Shown: positions 26,765 to 35,594, numbered from the stretch's first letter. The stretch is 64,000 nucleotides of DNA from an uncultured Pseudomonadales bacterium (GCA_958296165.1 OY282447.1:1860001-1924000); one strand, 5' to 3'. Translations and numbers: made by a program. Notes: generated by a model from the letters alone, not told the origin.

Positions 26765-28030
26765 TCAGTTGTCGCGCTGTCGAGCGGCCCAGCGGCGCGG
26801 CGGCTCGAAAGAACCGCGCCAAGCGCCCACTCGCTTGCGCTGCGCCTCGTCCTGCAACTCGCCGAGAAGCTCCGTTCCGTCGCCCTCGGCTAACGCCAAG
26901 CCGGCGCTTACCATTCTTGGGCTGAGGCCGGTCCGGGTGAACAGATCCCCTACCGTCGATGGCCGGGCGGCGCCTTCCTCGTGGAGTGAGCAGACGCCGA
27001 TGTTGGGATAGGTCACGAAGCAGATCACCGGGCTGTCCTGGACGAGCGACTGTAGGAATCTCGTCGCCTCGTCGCCGCAGGGATAGGCGGTGCCTTGCGC
27101 ATCCACGCATGTCTGCCCAGGACGCAACGCTTCAATGCCGCCCAGCACGATCAGCTGTCCGCCCGCCAGCATGAGCGTCTCTCCATCGAGGGCATTCGCG
27201 GGGCTCGGCCCTACCAGCCGCCAAGTGTCGCGGAGCATCACCCTGTAGAGGTCCGGATTGGTCATCAGAATACCGCCCACGAACACCGTACACGCAACAA
27301 CGGCCCTAGCCAGACCGATCTTGAAACGGTCGCCGTGGAGCCGCTCGAGTATGCGCCTGAGCGGCGCCACGACGCCCACGACGCCGTAGGACATGATGGC
27401 CAACGTGAAGCCGAGATAGAGCAAGAAGGCGGGAAACTCGTCGACGGACGCGGCAGCACCGCGCACAACCGTGGCCGAGAAGATCAGCCCCATGCTGCTG
27501 CCGAAGAAAAGGCTCCAGTTCCACAGCAGCATGGCGAACCCCGACAGCGGCGCGAAACGGCGCAGGTTGCCGGCGTCGAAGACGTCCAGCACCGGCGGGT
27601 CGAGGCGAAAGATGTCGCGCGCCATGCCAGCGGTCAGATCGTCGTCGCCCAGCGCCCCTTCGAGCATCTTGAGGCGGCTGGCGGTCAGCCAGAACATGAA
27701 CATTGCGAAACACAGGCAAGCGATAGGCAGCACGGAGAGCGGAATGCTGTATTCGCCGAACGGCAGCATGCCATGCGCATGGCTGCCGAGGTTGGCGAGC
27801 GAGGCGAGGAAGATCGTCACGACGGTGCCGGCGATCGAAATCCAAAAGACGTTGGAAAGCGAATCGATGGACCGCACAAGCGCTTCAGCCGGCATGGCAA
27901 GGGGGCTGATGCCGGCGTAGTCGGTACCGCGCAGTCCGCGATCGGTGACCTCTGCAGGCGCAGAGGTCGCCTCCGGCTCGGCGGCAATACGCTGTCGCTC
28001 TTCGATGGCGATGGCGAGATTTCTATGCAA
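26765..28030 (-). CDS. Five-TM membrane protein with degenerate SNase-like C-terminus
   Basis: I do not recognise this 421-residue protein as a known family. Its first half has about five hydrophobic segments (about 58-80, 94-117, 163-189, 198-222 and 239-257). The last 145 residues look like a staphylococcal nuclease/OB-fold domain: ALDGETLMLAGGQLIVLGGIE at about 279-300, then ALRPGQTCVDAQGTAYPCGD, a helix ATRFLQSLV and a closing GAWRGSFEPPRRW. In true nucleases the first block carries catalytic Asp, Arg, Asp and Glu; here these positions read Glu, Val, Glu and Arg, so nuclease activity is unlikely. The start is TTG at 28030 without a clear ribosome-binding site, and an ATG at codon 46 is an alternative. 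An IS5 remnant occupies its upstream region. Confidence 0.72.
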   Translation of the reverse strand: MHRNLAIAIEERQRIAAEPEATSAPAEVTDRGLRGTDYAGISPLAMPAEALVRSIDSLSNVFWISIAGTVVTIFLASLANLGSHAHGMLPFGEYSIPLSVLPIACLCFAMFMFWLTASRLKMLEGALGDDDLTAGMARDIFRLDPPVLDVFDAGNLRRFAPLSGFAMLLWNWSLFFGSSMGLIFSATVVRGAAASVDEFPAFLLYLGFTLAIMSYGVVGVVAPLRRILERLHGDRFKIGLARAVVACTVFVGGILMTNPDLYRVMLRDTWRLVGPSPANALDGETLMLAGGQLIVLGGIEALRPGQTCVDAQGTAYPCGDEATRFLQSLVQDSPVICFVTYPNIGVCSLHEEGAARPSTVGDLFTRTGLSPRMVSAGLALAEGDGTELLGELQDEAQRKRVGAWRGSFEPPRRWAARQRDN

Positions 28031-28085
28031 TCGTTGATCGAGTATACGGCACCGCCCGCAAAGGGTTCGGCAGCGCCAGCGCCAA

Positions 28086-28234
28086 GGAAGGTCTGCTTAA
28101 GTGCCGGCGATGCTGCCACAATGGGCGAGTTCGACGACAAGGACGAGGCAGGCGGTGAAGCGGATGTTCGGATACGGCAAGGTTCGCCATCGGTGCCTGC
28201 GCAAGAATCGTCTGGCGTCTTGTTCAGACCTTCC
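28086..28234. mobile_element. Internally deleted IS5 derivative, MITE-like (149 bp)
   Basis: The left end GGAAGGTCTG..AAGTGCCGGCGATGCTG corresponds to the transposase-5' end of the IS5 element at 7638-8817, and the right end CTTGTTCAGACCTTCC matches its inverted repeat. Between them only a short piece of transposase coding sequence survives (KRMFGYGKVR). It keeps both termini but no transposase, so it could move only in trans. No clear 4-bp target duplication flanks it. Confidence 0.85.
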
Positions 28235-28275
28235 CAACGGCTTTTTCACCTTGTCGTCCATACCGAGAGTTCGCC

Positions 28276-28686
28276 TTGGCCAATCGCTCCGAAGCTGAAC
28301 TCGCGCGCCTCTTCGAGCCCATCCTGGCCGCAGCCGAGCGGCAGTCGAGCGTGGCCGAACGGTTCGTCCACAAGGATCTCTACCGCATCTATCTCGCTAC
28401 GCTTTGGACGAATGTGGTGATGGACCCGACCGCCGCGGGCATTGACGAGGACGATTTGGAGAGCGCCCACGATGTCATCAATTTGTCCGCGGCGAAGGTG
28501 GTGGGTGAAGAACAGGCGATCACCGCCGCGTTCCGCTTCATCAACAGCAAGGACGGCGAACGGGCGATGGAGCAGGCGAAGTTGTCTCGTCGCCACAGGC
28601 AACTGCTGTTGTACTTCTGCTCCATGATCCTGGATCCCGAAGGGCACCGGCGCTGGATGGGCGAAGTACGCAAGCCGCAGCGCTAG
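28276..28686 (+). CDS. Hypothetical protein, helical
   Basis: This 136-residue protein is not recognised. It is predicted largely helical and charged, with no signal peptide or membrane segment. Visible features are ANRSEAELARLFEPILAAAERQ near the start, LATLWTNVVMDPTAAGIDEDD in the middle and LLYFCSMILDPEGHRRWMG near the end. The start is TTG at 28276, only about 40 bases after the IS5-derived remnant, so that remnant may lie in its promoter. It converges with the TRAP operon, its stop being 19 bases from the end of dctM. Codon use looks like the neighbouring genes, supporting a real gene. Confidence 0.65.
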   Translation: MANRSEAELARLFEPILAAAERQSSVAERFVHKDLYRIYLATLWTNVVMDPTAAGIDEDDLESAHDVINLSAAKVVGEEQAITAAFRFINSKDGERAMEQAKLSRRHRQLLLYFCSMILDPEGHRRWMGEVRKPQR

Positions 28687-28704
28687 CCCCTAGCGGTGCG
28701 GTCT

Positions 28705-29976
28705 CTAGAGGAACCACAGCGAAAACCAAGGCACATAGGTAATCAGCAGCAGAGCCAACAGCATCACCAGCAGGAACGGCACGCAAGCGGCATAGATGTC
28801 GAGCATCGGCCGGTTGAAGCGGTAACTCGATATGAATAGGTTGATGCCGATGGGCGGCGTGAAGTAGCCGACCTCCAAATTGGCAAGGAAGATGATGCCG
28901 AAGTGGACGGGGTGGATGCCGTAGCCCACGGCCACCGGCAACAACAACGGCACCATGATGACCAGCGCCGAGAATATGTCCAGAATCGCGCCTAGCGCCA
29001 AGAGCATGATGTTCAGCAGGATCAGGAAGGTGTACTTGCTCGATATGTGCTCTTGCATGAAGCCGAACAAGCGTTGCGGCACTTCGGCATCCACCAGATA
29101 GTTCGTAAACGCCAGCGCCACGCCTAGGATCAAGAGGATGCTGCCCACCATCACCAACGCTTCCCGAATCACTTCCGGCAGGTTGCGCCATTTGATCTCG
29201 CGATAGAGGAGCACTTCCGCGATGAAGATGTACACCGCCGTCATCGCCGCCGCTTCGGAAACGGCGAAGTAGCCGGAGTAGATGCCTCCTAGCACCACGA
29301 AGGGCAACGGCACCTCCCAGCGAGCGGCCTTCAGCGCGCTCTTCAAGGCCGGCCAATCGAACTTGGATCGAGGGACGCCGCCGCGTACCCAAATGGCGTA
29401 CATCGAGAGCAGCGCCACCATCAACAGAGTCGGCCCCAATCCGGCGATGAACAACTGTTCGATGGAGAAAGGCTCGCCTACCCCCAACTGCTGGGCGACA
29501 ACCCCGTAGAGAATGAGCGGCACCGAAGGCACCAGCAGCAGCCCCAAGCTGCCCGACGTGGTTACGAGCCCCAAGCTGAAGCGCTCGCTGTAGCCACTCT
29601 TGACCAGCATTGGCATCAGCAAGCCGCCCAAGGCGACGATCGTCACCCCCGAAGCGCCGGTGAGGGCCGTGAACAGAGCGCAGGCAACGAAGCCGACCAC
29701 GGCGAGGCCTGCGGGCATCCAGCCGAACAGCGCTTGCGTTAGCGCCATCAAGCGTTGCGACGTGTTCGCGGCGGCCATCAGGTAGCCGGCGAAGGTGAAG
29801 AACGGCAACGCCACGAGAAGCGGCTGATGGGTGATTTCGTAGACGCTGATGGCCACCGACGTCAACGGCACGCCGGTGGCCAGCATGCCAAGCATGGCAG
29901 CAGCCAGGACGACCACGAACAACGGCGCGCCGAGCAGCGCCATCAGCAGGACGAGCGCGACGCCGGCCCAGATCAC
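28705..29976 (-). CDS. dctM: TRAP transporter large permease (DctM-type)
   Basis: This 423-residue integral membrane protein is the ion-coupled transport subunit of a tripartite ATP-independent periplasmic transporter. It has the expected dozen or so hydrophobic helices, with conserved segments such as LTGASGVTIVALGGLLMP, NLEVGYFTPPIGINLFISS and ALGAILDIFSALVIMVPLLLP. GTG at 29976 overlaps the dctQ stop as GTGA. It is the last gene of the redoxin-TatT-DctP-DctQ-DctM unit. With a TatT partner the substrate is probably not a simple C4-dicarboxylate, but it is not identifiable here. Confidence 0.93.
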   Translation of the reverse strand: MIWAGVALVLLMALLGAPLFVVVLAAAMLGMLATGVPLTSVAISVYEITHQPLLVALPFFTFAGYLMAAANTSQRLMALTQALFGWMPAGLAVVGFVACALFTALTGASGVTIVALGGLLMPMLVKSGYSERFSLGLVTTSGSLGLLLVPSVPLILYGVVAQQLGVGEPFSIEQLFIAGLGPTLLMVALLSMYAIWVRGGVPRSKFDWPALKSALKAARWEVPLPFVVLGGIYSGYFAVSEAAAMTAVYIFIAEVLLYREIKWRNLPEVIREALVMVGSILLILGVALAFTNYLVDAEVPQRLFGFMQEHISSKYTFLILLNIMLLALGAILDIFSALVIMVPLLLPVAVGYGIHPVHFGIIFLANLEVGYFTPPIGINLFISSYRFNRPMLDIYAACVPFLLVMLLALLLITYVPWFSLWFL

Positions 29977-30485
29977 GGCAGCGTGGGTTCCGCGTCTTCG
30001 TCGGTTGGCCGCTCGCCCCCATCCGCAGGTGGCCATACGGCGTGGACGAGGTATTCCACCGCCATCACCGCCGCCGCAACGGGGATGATGCTCTCGCACA
30101 CCCATGCTGGCACGGCGGCGAAGCCGGGCCCCCCGTACAGGAAATCCATGTGAATGAAAGCAATCGAGTACCAGCCGAGCGCGGCGCAAAGCACTGCGGC
30201 GAAGAGCCCCGTAAGCCGCGCTGCCAAACGTCGGAATCGTGCGCCAGCAAAGCGCGACACGAGATCGATGTTGATGTGGCGATTGCTGCCAGCGGCAGCA
30301 GTGGCGCCTACCATCGTCGCCCACAGCATGGCGACCTGGACGAGATCAGCCCCCCAATACAGCCCCGTGCCGAATAGGTTTCTAGCAACCACCTGGTAGA
30401 TCGCGACGCCCATCATCACGGCCAGCAGGGCAACCAGGAGGATGGTCTGGACGATCTCCAAGCCGCGACGAATGGCGGTTGGCAT
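29973..30485 (-). CDS. dctQ: TRAP transporter small permease (DctQ-type)
   Basis: This 170-residue protein has four hydrophobic segments, the DctQ fold, with VVARNLFGTGLYWGADLVQVAMLWATMVGA and the family's NRHINIDLVSR motif. It helps couple the periplasmic binding protein to the large permease. ATG at 30485; it follows the end of dctP by eight bases and overlaps dctM. A glutamate- and proline-rich tail (PPADGGERPTDEDAEP) is unusual but probably cytoplasmic. Confidence 0.92.
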   Translation of the reverse strand: MPTAIRRGLEIVQTILLVALLAVMMGVAIYQVVARNLFGTGLYWGADLVQVAMLWATMVGATAAAGSNRHINIDLVSRFAGARFRRLAARLTGLFAAVLCAALGWYSIAFIHMDFLYGGPGFAAVPAWVCESIIPVAAAVMAVEYLVHAVWPPADGGERPTDEDAEPTLP

Positions 30486-30492
30486 GGTCTAG

Positions 30493-31548
30493 CTACTGAT
30501 CGGGCTGTTCGGGGCCGCTCGGTGTGGCCTCGCTGCGCACTTCATCGAGCTTGGCCGCCAACTTCGCGTAGATGCTGGGGCTGATGATGCCGTCTTCACG
30601 CCAACGGTTTGCTGCTGCGGCCGCGTAGGTGCGCCAATCTTCCACTTCCTCGGGCGTGAGCTCGATGTACTCCAGGCCCTGGTTCTCAAGCACTTGCCGG
30701 ATGCTGGTTTGGTCGCGGCGGTTGCGGCGGTCTGCCTCTCTCACGGCGGCGCCTAGGATGCTTCGCATGGCTTCCAGATCCTCGTTGGAAATGCCCTCGA
30801 GAGCTTGGTTGGCAACGATAAAGATGCCGTAGATGTACATCAGCGGCAAATCGACGACATATTTCAACTTCGTGTGCAACCGGAGCGGCACCGCAGCCAG
30901 GGGCGGTATGGGGACCGTATCGATCAAGCCGCTCTGCAGACCGGCATAGATGTCGGCGATGGTTAGTTGCACGGGCGCAATGCCAAACGCCTGCAAAGTG
31001 CGCTCGGCGGCGAGGTCGCCTTGCGGCGACCACACCTTCAGGCGCCGCCCGTCCGCGACCGTGCGGGCTTTCTTCTTGGACATGGCGTAGGCCATGCCGA
31101 CTTCGGCGATGCCGAACGCCTCGAAGCCGACTTTGCGCAAGCCGTCGATCAGCACGGGATCCAAGCTTTCGCGCACGGCGTCTACCTCGGCGAAACTGCG
31201 GAACGCCATCGGCAGGTTGTATATCTGCACATCTGGGTAGCTCGTGTTGAACACCGCCGCCGTGACGACGGCGCCTTGCAGCTCTCTGTTGCGAACGCGG
31301 CGCATGACCACGTTGTCGTCCTTGCCGCGCGCGCCGCCAGCGTAGACCTTGAAGGTCACGCGGCCTTCGGTAGCCGAGTCCACTTGCGCGATGGCCTCGC
31401 GCAGCAACTGCATCCATGACGAACCTTCCGGCGAGGTAGTGGCGATCTTCAAGGTTTTCGCGGCGTGCGATGGCGCGAATGCGGCCATGGCCGCTATCAG
31501 CGAGGCGGTGACGAAGCGCAGCGTTGACGAGCGCCTAGAAGTAATCAT
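30493..31548 (-). CDS. dctP: TRAP transporter periplasmic binding protein (DctP-type)
   Basis: This 351-residue protein has a signal peptide (SLIAAMAAFAPSHA before AKTLKIATTSPEGSSW) and the DctP fold, with GRVTFKVYAGGARGKDDNVV and the ligand-site arginine and asparagine regions QGAVVTAAVFNTSYPD and RRLKVWSPQGDLAAERTL. ATG at 31548 is chosen because a signal peptide follows at once; the frame is open to 31593. It overlaps the TatT stop by 14 bases. The ligand is unknown. Confidence 0.92.
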   Translation of the reverse strand: MITSRRSSTLRFVTASLIAAMAAFAPSHAAKTLKIATTSPEGSSWMQLLREAIAQVDSATEGRVTFKVYAGGARGKDDNVVMRRVRNRELQGAVVTAAVFNTSYPDVQIYNLPMAFRSFAEVDAVRESLDPVLIDGLRKVGFEAFGIAEVGMAYAMSKKKARTVADGRRLKVWSPQGDLAAERTLQAFGIAPVQLTIADIYAGLQSGLIDTVPIPPLAAVPLRLHTKLKYVVDLPLMYIYGIFIVANQALEGISNEDLEAMRSILGAAVREADRRNRRDQTSIRQVLENQGLEYIELTPEEVEDWRTYAAAAANRWREDGIISPSIYAKLAAKLDEVRSEATPSGPEQPDQ

Positions 31549-32398
31549 CGGATGTCTCCAGGAGTACACGGGCCTGTTCCTGTGCAATGGCATTCATCAA
31601 CGTTAGCTCCGGCGCCGCGACGTCGGCGGCGAGCACGTCGCGCAGGAGCCGATCGTGCAATTCCTTGTCGTATACCAGCCGGGCGTAGCTCTCGGCGAAG
31701 AAGACCTTCACCAGCAAGTGCCGACCGCCAGTGATCTCCACCGCGCGTTCGAAGTGGGCGCGGCCGTCTTCCGGGCGACCGCCGAGCGCCGGCGGCAATA
31801 GCGTCTCGAACACGCCCATGTAGAGGCGCGGGCCGGCGTTGTCGTAGGTTTCGTCCAGCTCCAGCAAGCGGATCATGATCGGCTTCACGCGGCCCAGATC
31901 CGCAACAGCGTTCCAATCGCTGGAGTGCGCTTGGATCCAGCCCGCCCAGGCGGTCGCCAGCGCGTAGGCGGCCGGCACGTCGCGCGCCGTTAAGGCCGCG
32001 GCTCGGCGTTCAAACTCATCGAACGGCAAGGTGCGCGCTTCGCACAGCCATGCAACGTCTGCGCACGCCGCGCGCAAAGCCAGGCGGAATGCCTTGTTGG
32101 TGAAGTTGCGCTGGCGCTCTTCGTCGGTAACGAAAGCGGTGGAATAGGCACTGTTCAAGGAAGCCGAAGCGCGCAGCAGATCCGGGCTGGCATCGCCTTC
32201 GCCGATCAGTGCATCGAGCATGATCAGATAGGCCGGTGCGCCGTCGCGAATCACGGCCGGATCGTTGCTGTTCAGGATTGCGTTGGAGAGGTTCGTGGCA
32301 AGGCCGCCGGTGACCTTGCCGATCAGCGCCGCGCAGCCGCCGAGCGCGAACAAGACGGGGACGACAGTGGCGCAACGCCAACGGGCGGCAGTGGTCAT
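31535..32398 (-). CDS. TatT-type TRAP-associated lipoprotein
   Basis: This 287-residue protein has a lipoprotein signal (VVPVLFALGGC, cysteine at about residue 22) and matches the TRAP-transporter TatT family typified by Treponema Tp0956, which forms a trimer of TPR-like helical hairpins and joins the P component. Helical repeats and the RRAAALTARDVPAAYALATAWAGWIQ segment fit this. It lies between the redoxin and dctP. It starts at ATG 32398, 20 bases after the redoxin stop. TatT-TRAP systems are proposed to carry hydrophobic ligands; that is family-level knowledge. Confidence 0.88.
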   Translation of the reverse strand: MTTAARWRCATVVPVLFALGGCAALIGKVTGGLATNLSNAILNSNDPAVIRDGAPAYLIMLDALIGEGDASPDLLRASASLNSAYSTAFVTDEERQRNFTNKAFRLALRAACADVAWLCEARTLPFDEFERRAAALTARDVPAAYALATAWAGWIQAHSSDWNAVADLGRVKPIMIRLLELDETYDNAGPRLYMGVFETLLPPALGGRPEDGRAHFERAVEITGGRHLLVKVFFAESYARLVYDKELHDRLLRDVLAADVAAPELTLMNAIAQEQARVLLETSDDYF

Positions 32399-32418
32399 GG
32401 CGCGTACACAGCCAGGTG

Positions 32419-33006
32419 CTACGGGGCTGCTGCGGACTCCGGCGAATCAGCCACCGCTGCCTTGACGGCAGCGAGCAACTCATCGAGCGGAGGACGCTCG
32501 CGGTAGCCGGGCGTTGCGCGTTTCAGGCGGATGACGCCGGCCGGATCGATGAACAGGACGCCGGGCTTCGGAACGCCATAGGCGAAGTGCTCTTTCTCGT
32601 ACTGTTCATCGCGGATGCCGAGCGCGTTCGTGTGCTTCGAGCCTGCATCCGAGAGCAGCGCATAGCCGATGTTCTGCGCGTCGGCGAACTCGCCAAGGGC
32701 TTCTACATCGTCGTACGACATAGCCGCGACATTGACCCCCAGCGCCTCGAAATCGCCTTGCCGCTCTTTCAACTGAACCAGTTGACGTTGGCAGAACGGT
32801 CACCAATCGGCGCTGCGGACAGCGAACAGCAACAGGCCGTTGGCACCGCTCAAGTTGGCTAGATCGCGTGGTGTGCCGTGTTGATCGGGTGCGCTGATCG
32901 GCAGCATCTCGCTGCCTGTCGGCGGCCCCCAGGATTCCTGAAAGTCAGCGCCGCCGGCGGCCAACCCGCAAGCAACCAACGCGCTGGCTGCGCCCAAGCG
33001 TTTCAT
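32419..33006 (-). CDS. Redoxin (AhpC/TSA fold) with in-frame UGA, candidate selenoprotein
   Basis: This is a thioredoxin-fold redoxin of about 195 codons whose reading frame contains a TGA at 32802-32800 (codon 69) exactly where the first active-site cysteine belongs: RSADW-(TGA)-PFCQRQLVQLKE. Relatives have WCPFC there, so the product would carry a Sec-x-x-Cys active site. The frame continues without further stops for about 126 codons with full family homology (SYDDVEALGEFA, LLSDAGSKHTNALGIR, PKPGVLFIDPAGVIR). The start ATG 33006 follows a GAGGTG site. The N-terminus looks like a lipoprotein signal (ALVAC). A hairpin fitting the bacterial SECIS model lies 21 bases after the UGA. If not decoded, it is a pseudogene with a nonsense mutation. 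It heads the TRAP operon. Confidence 0.85.
32769..32785 (-). promoter_or_regulatory. SECIS-like stem-loop downstream of the UGA
   Basis: On the coding strand TCAACTG-GTT-CAGTTGA forms a perfect 7-bp stem with a 3-base loop starting with G, or a 6-bp stem with loop GGTTC. The loop begins 22 bases after the UGA. The bacterial SECIS model expects a small loop 16-37 bases downstream with a G among its first two bases, which this meets. Confidence 0.7.
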
Positions 33007-33096
33007 CGAATCACCTCGCGTTCCTGCATGGTTCGGGGCAGCGTAGGGCCGCACAGCCAAGCTGTCAACGCGCATGTGGCAACTGTCAACGCGGCG

Positions 33097-35493
33097 CTAC
33101 GGCGGGCGCGCCTTGCGCAGCAGGATGTCGACGCGCTCCGCGCCGACAACCCGGACGCGCCGCGCCGCGGTCTCGAAGTTCCTCTGCGTCACGCGAACCG
33201 CGTACTCGCCCTCCGGCAGGCCGGCGAAGCGGAAGCTGCCGTCGCTCGTCACCTTCGCGTCCACGGGGCCGTGGCCCGAGCCGACCGGCGCGCCGACGCG
33301 CCGCAGCCGCACCGCCCCGCCGCCCAGCGGCTCGCCGGTGCGCTCGCGCCGCACCGTGCCGGACAGCGAGTTCGCCGGCAGTTCGATGTCGAACGCCGTG
33401 TCCCGCCCCACGTAGACTTGGAGCGTGTGGCCGGCGAGCGTGCGCACGAAGTGGGGTCCTTCGGACAGGCCGAGCGCCTCGTAGCCGCCCAGGTCGGACG
33501 TGTCCGTGCGCACCCTCGGCAGCGACGGGTCCGCCGGCAGCACCGTCAGCACGAGGCCGGCCAGCGGCCGGCCGCCGCCGGTGACCGTGCCGGACAGCGG
33601 CCCGCGCGCCGAGAAGTCCCAGTCCGCGCTGGCCTCGCCGCGCTCGTCCAGGCGGACGCGCCGCGCCAGCGTCCGCCCGGACGAGGTGGCGGCGGCGGTG
33701 GCGGCGTCCTTCGGAACGCCGCGCAGGACGTACGCGCCGTTGCCGAACGAACTGCGGCGGACGGCCCGGCCGTCCTCGTTCGCCACCGTGATCGTCGCCG
33801 CCTCCACGCTGCGCAGCCCGGCGACGGCACCCGACAGGGCGCCGCCCGGGTCCACCGTGAACCGGATGCCCTCCACGGACTCTCCGTCGCGGATCTCCAC
33901 CGTGCGGCTGGCCATCCTGCCCGCCTTCGACCTCGGCATCAGACGGTACTCGCCGTCGCTCAGGCCGTCCCACCGGAACGTGCCGTCGGGAGCGGGCTTC
34001 CGCACGAACGATCCGCCGGTGAGGTAGTACAAGGAAATGGAGCCCGCGGCCGGCGTGCCGTCCGGCAGCGCGAACGATCCCGCAATCGTCGCGCCGGCGC
34101 CGAGTTCCACGTCGAGGCGGTCGACGGCCTCGCCCACTTCAACGTACTTCCTCACGTATCCCTGCGCGCCCACGCGGACCCTGACCGCGCCCTCCGGCAG
34201 ACCGCCCAGCAGGAACGCGCCGTCCTCGTCCGTGCGCGTTCCGGCCGGCCGCGCCAGCGATACGTAAGCATGATGTGGCCCGCGGTGCCGCGGCGAGAAG
34301 CTGACCCAAGCATCGGCGACGGGCGCGCCGGAGAGCCTGTCGACGACGCGGCCGGTAATGGACCGGTCCGGCTCGAGCGCGAGCTCGCCCAGATCGTATT
34401 CGCCGCCGGATCCGAGCACGAGATCCGAAGACCAGGGAAAGCGCCCGGGCGCGTCGACCACGATGAAGTGCGCGACCGCATCCACGGGAATCTCGAACGA
34501 GCCGTCGGCGGCTTCCATCGACATGCTGTCGCGCTTGGGCCGGACGACTTTGTCGACCACCTCGCCGCGGCCTCCCAGGAACACCGTCACGCGGAAGCGC
34601 TCGACCGGGCCGCCGGACGTCGCGTCCACGGCGCGGCCGCGGAGCACGTGGCGGCCGAGCCGCAGGGCGAGGCCCCGGTGCGGCGCGACGACCTCATGGA
34701 ACGGCGTCGAACCCAATTCGGGCGACCGGGCGCGGAGGTACGTCTCCCTGCCCGCCTCGAAGGGGCCGAGTCGAAAAGAGCCGTCGTCCCTCGTCCGTGC
34801 GGTCAGGCCGGAATAAGCCGTCTCCACCTCGACGCCCGCCGCCGGCGCGCCATCCGCGTCGACCACGCGGCCCTCGACGAAGGCCGCGGGGATCAGCTCC
34901 AGCTCGACCCGGTTCTCGCCGTCGTCCCGAATCTGGACGTCGTCCAGGACCAGCGGCATGTGCCCCTCCGCGCTCGCCTCCACCGTGTGCGGCCCCGGCC
35001 GCAGCCCGCCGGCGCGGAACCCCCCGCCCCGGCCCGACCGCCAGCTCGGCGCCGCGAACGGCGGCACCTCGAAGCCCTCGTCGTCGGCCGCCGCGATCCT
35101 GATCGTCGCGCCCGGCAGCGCGCCGCCGTCCTCGGACTGCACCGTGCCGGCCAGCTCCAGGCCCGGCGACAGCCGCAGTTCGACGCGCCGCCCGGACGAG
35201 CGCGAGACCGGCACGGCCAGAGGCGCGCGGTCCCTGCTCACCGCCAGCAGCGTCGCCCGCCCGCGGGCCGGCAGCGGCACCTCGAACGCGCCGCCCTCGA
35301 TCTCGAACCACTCCGCCGCCGCCGGATCGTCTCCGAACACGCCCAGCCAGACCACATGATCCGCTTCCTGCCCGCTGACGCTGCCCTCGACCGTCGGCGC
35401 CTCCGCGGCGAGCACACCGCAGCTGACGACCAGCGCCAGCATCGCCGCAAGCGGCCCGGTCGTACTCCTCCGACTTGGTACATAGGCCATCAT
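33097..35493 (-). CDS. Modular lipoprotein-like paralog 1 (carboxypeptidase-regulatory-like repeats)
   Basis: This 798-residue protein consists of a signal peptide with a lipobox-like VVSC, followed by about eight tandem beta-sandwich modules of the carboxypeptidase-regulatory-like type. Module starts are recognisable as LAGTVQSEDGGALPGATI, VEGRVVDADGAPAAGVEV, ITGRVVDRLSGAPVADAW and LSGTVRRERTGEPLGGGAV. ATG at 35493 has a GGAAGGAAG site. It is about 96% identical to paralog 2 over the last 370 residues by eye, but the region around residues 225-420 differs strongly. Its C-terminus differs slightly (LLRKARPP). No catalytic domain is seen; adhesion or polysaccharide binding are possible roles, unproved. 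Confidence 0.8.
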   Translation of the reverse strand: MMAYVPSRRSTTGPLAAMLALVVSCGVLAAEAPTVEGSVSGQEADHVVWLGVFGDDPAAAEWFEIEGGAFEVPLPARGRATLLAVSRDRAPLAVPVSRSSGRRVELRLSPGLELAGTVQSEDGGALPGATIRIAAADDEGFEVPPFAAPSWRSGRGGGFRAGGLRPGPHTVEASAEGHMPLVLDDVQIRDDGENRVELELIPAAFVEGRVVDADGAPAAGVEVETAYSGLTARTRDDGSFRLGPFEAGRETYLRARSPELGSTPFHEVVAPHRGLALRLGRHVLRGRAVDATSGGPVERFRVTVFLGGRGEVVDKVVRPKRDSMSMEAADGSFEIPVDAVAHFIVVDAPGRFPWSSDLVLGSGGEYDLGELALEPDRSITGRVVDRLSGAPVADAWVSFSPRHRGPHHAYVSLARPAGTRTDEDGAFLLGGLPEGAVRVRVGAQGYVRKYVEVGEAVDRLDVELGAGATIAGSFALPDGTPAAGSISLYYLTGGSFVRKPAPDGTFRWDGLSDGEYRLMPRSKAGRMASRTVEIRDGESVEGIRFTVDPGGALSGAVAGLRSVEAATITVANEDGRAVRRSSFGNGAYVLRGVPKDAATAAATSSGRTLARRVRLDERGEASADWDFSARGPLSGTVTGGGRPLAGLVLTVLPADPSLPRVRTDTSDLGGYEALGLSEGPHFVRTLAGHTLQVYVGRDTAFDIELPANSLSGTVRRERTGEPLGGGAVRLRRVGAPVGSGHGPVDAKVTSDGSFRFAGLPEGEYAVRVTQRNFETAARRVRVVGAERVDILLRKARPP

Positions 35494-35594
35494 TACTTCC
35501 TTCCGCTGCGCACGCCGCCGGCAAAGCATGGGATCTTCTCCCTCCTAAATCTTTCGTGAAACAAGCTTCCTGCCCTCGCGCTGCTCGCGCCGCT

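Noticed and set aside
32878-35559. Very long + strand open frame (893 codons) opposite the mosaic paralog 1
   Set aside because: It is an antisense shadow in a very GC-rich region. Similar antisense frames occur over all three paralogs, with arginine-, histidine- and glutamine-rich sequences that lack domains, whereas the minus strand has signal peptides and recognisable modules.
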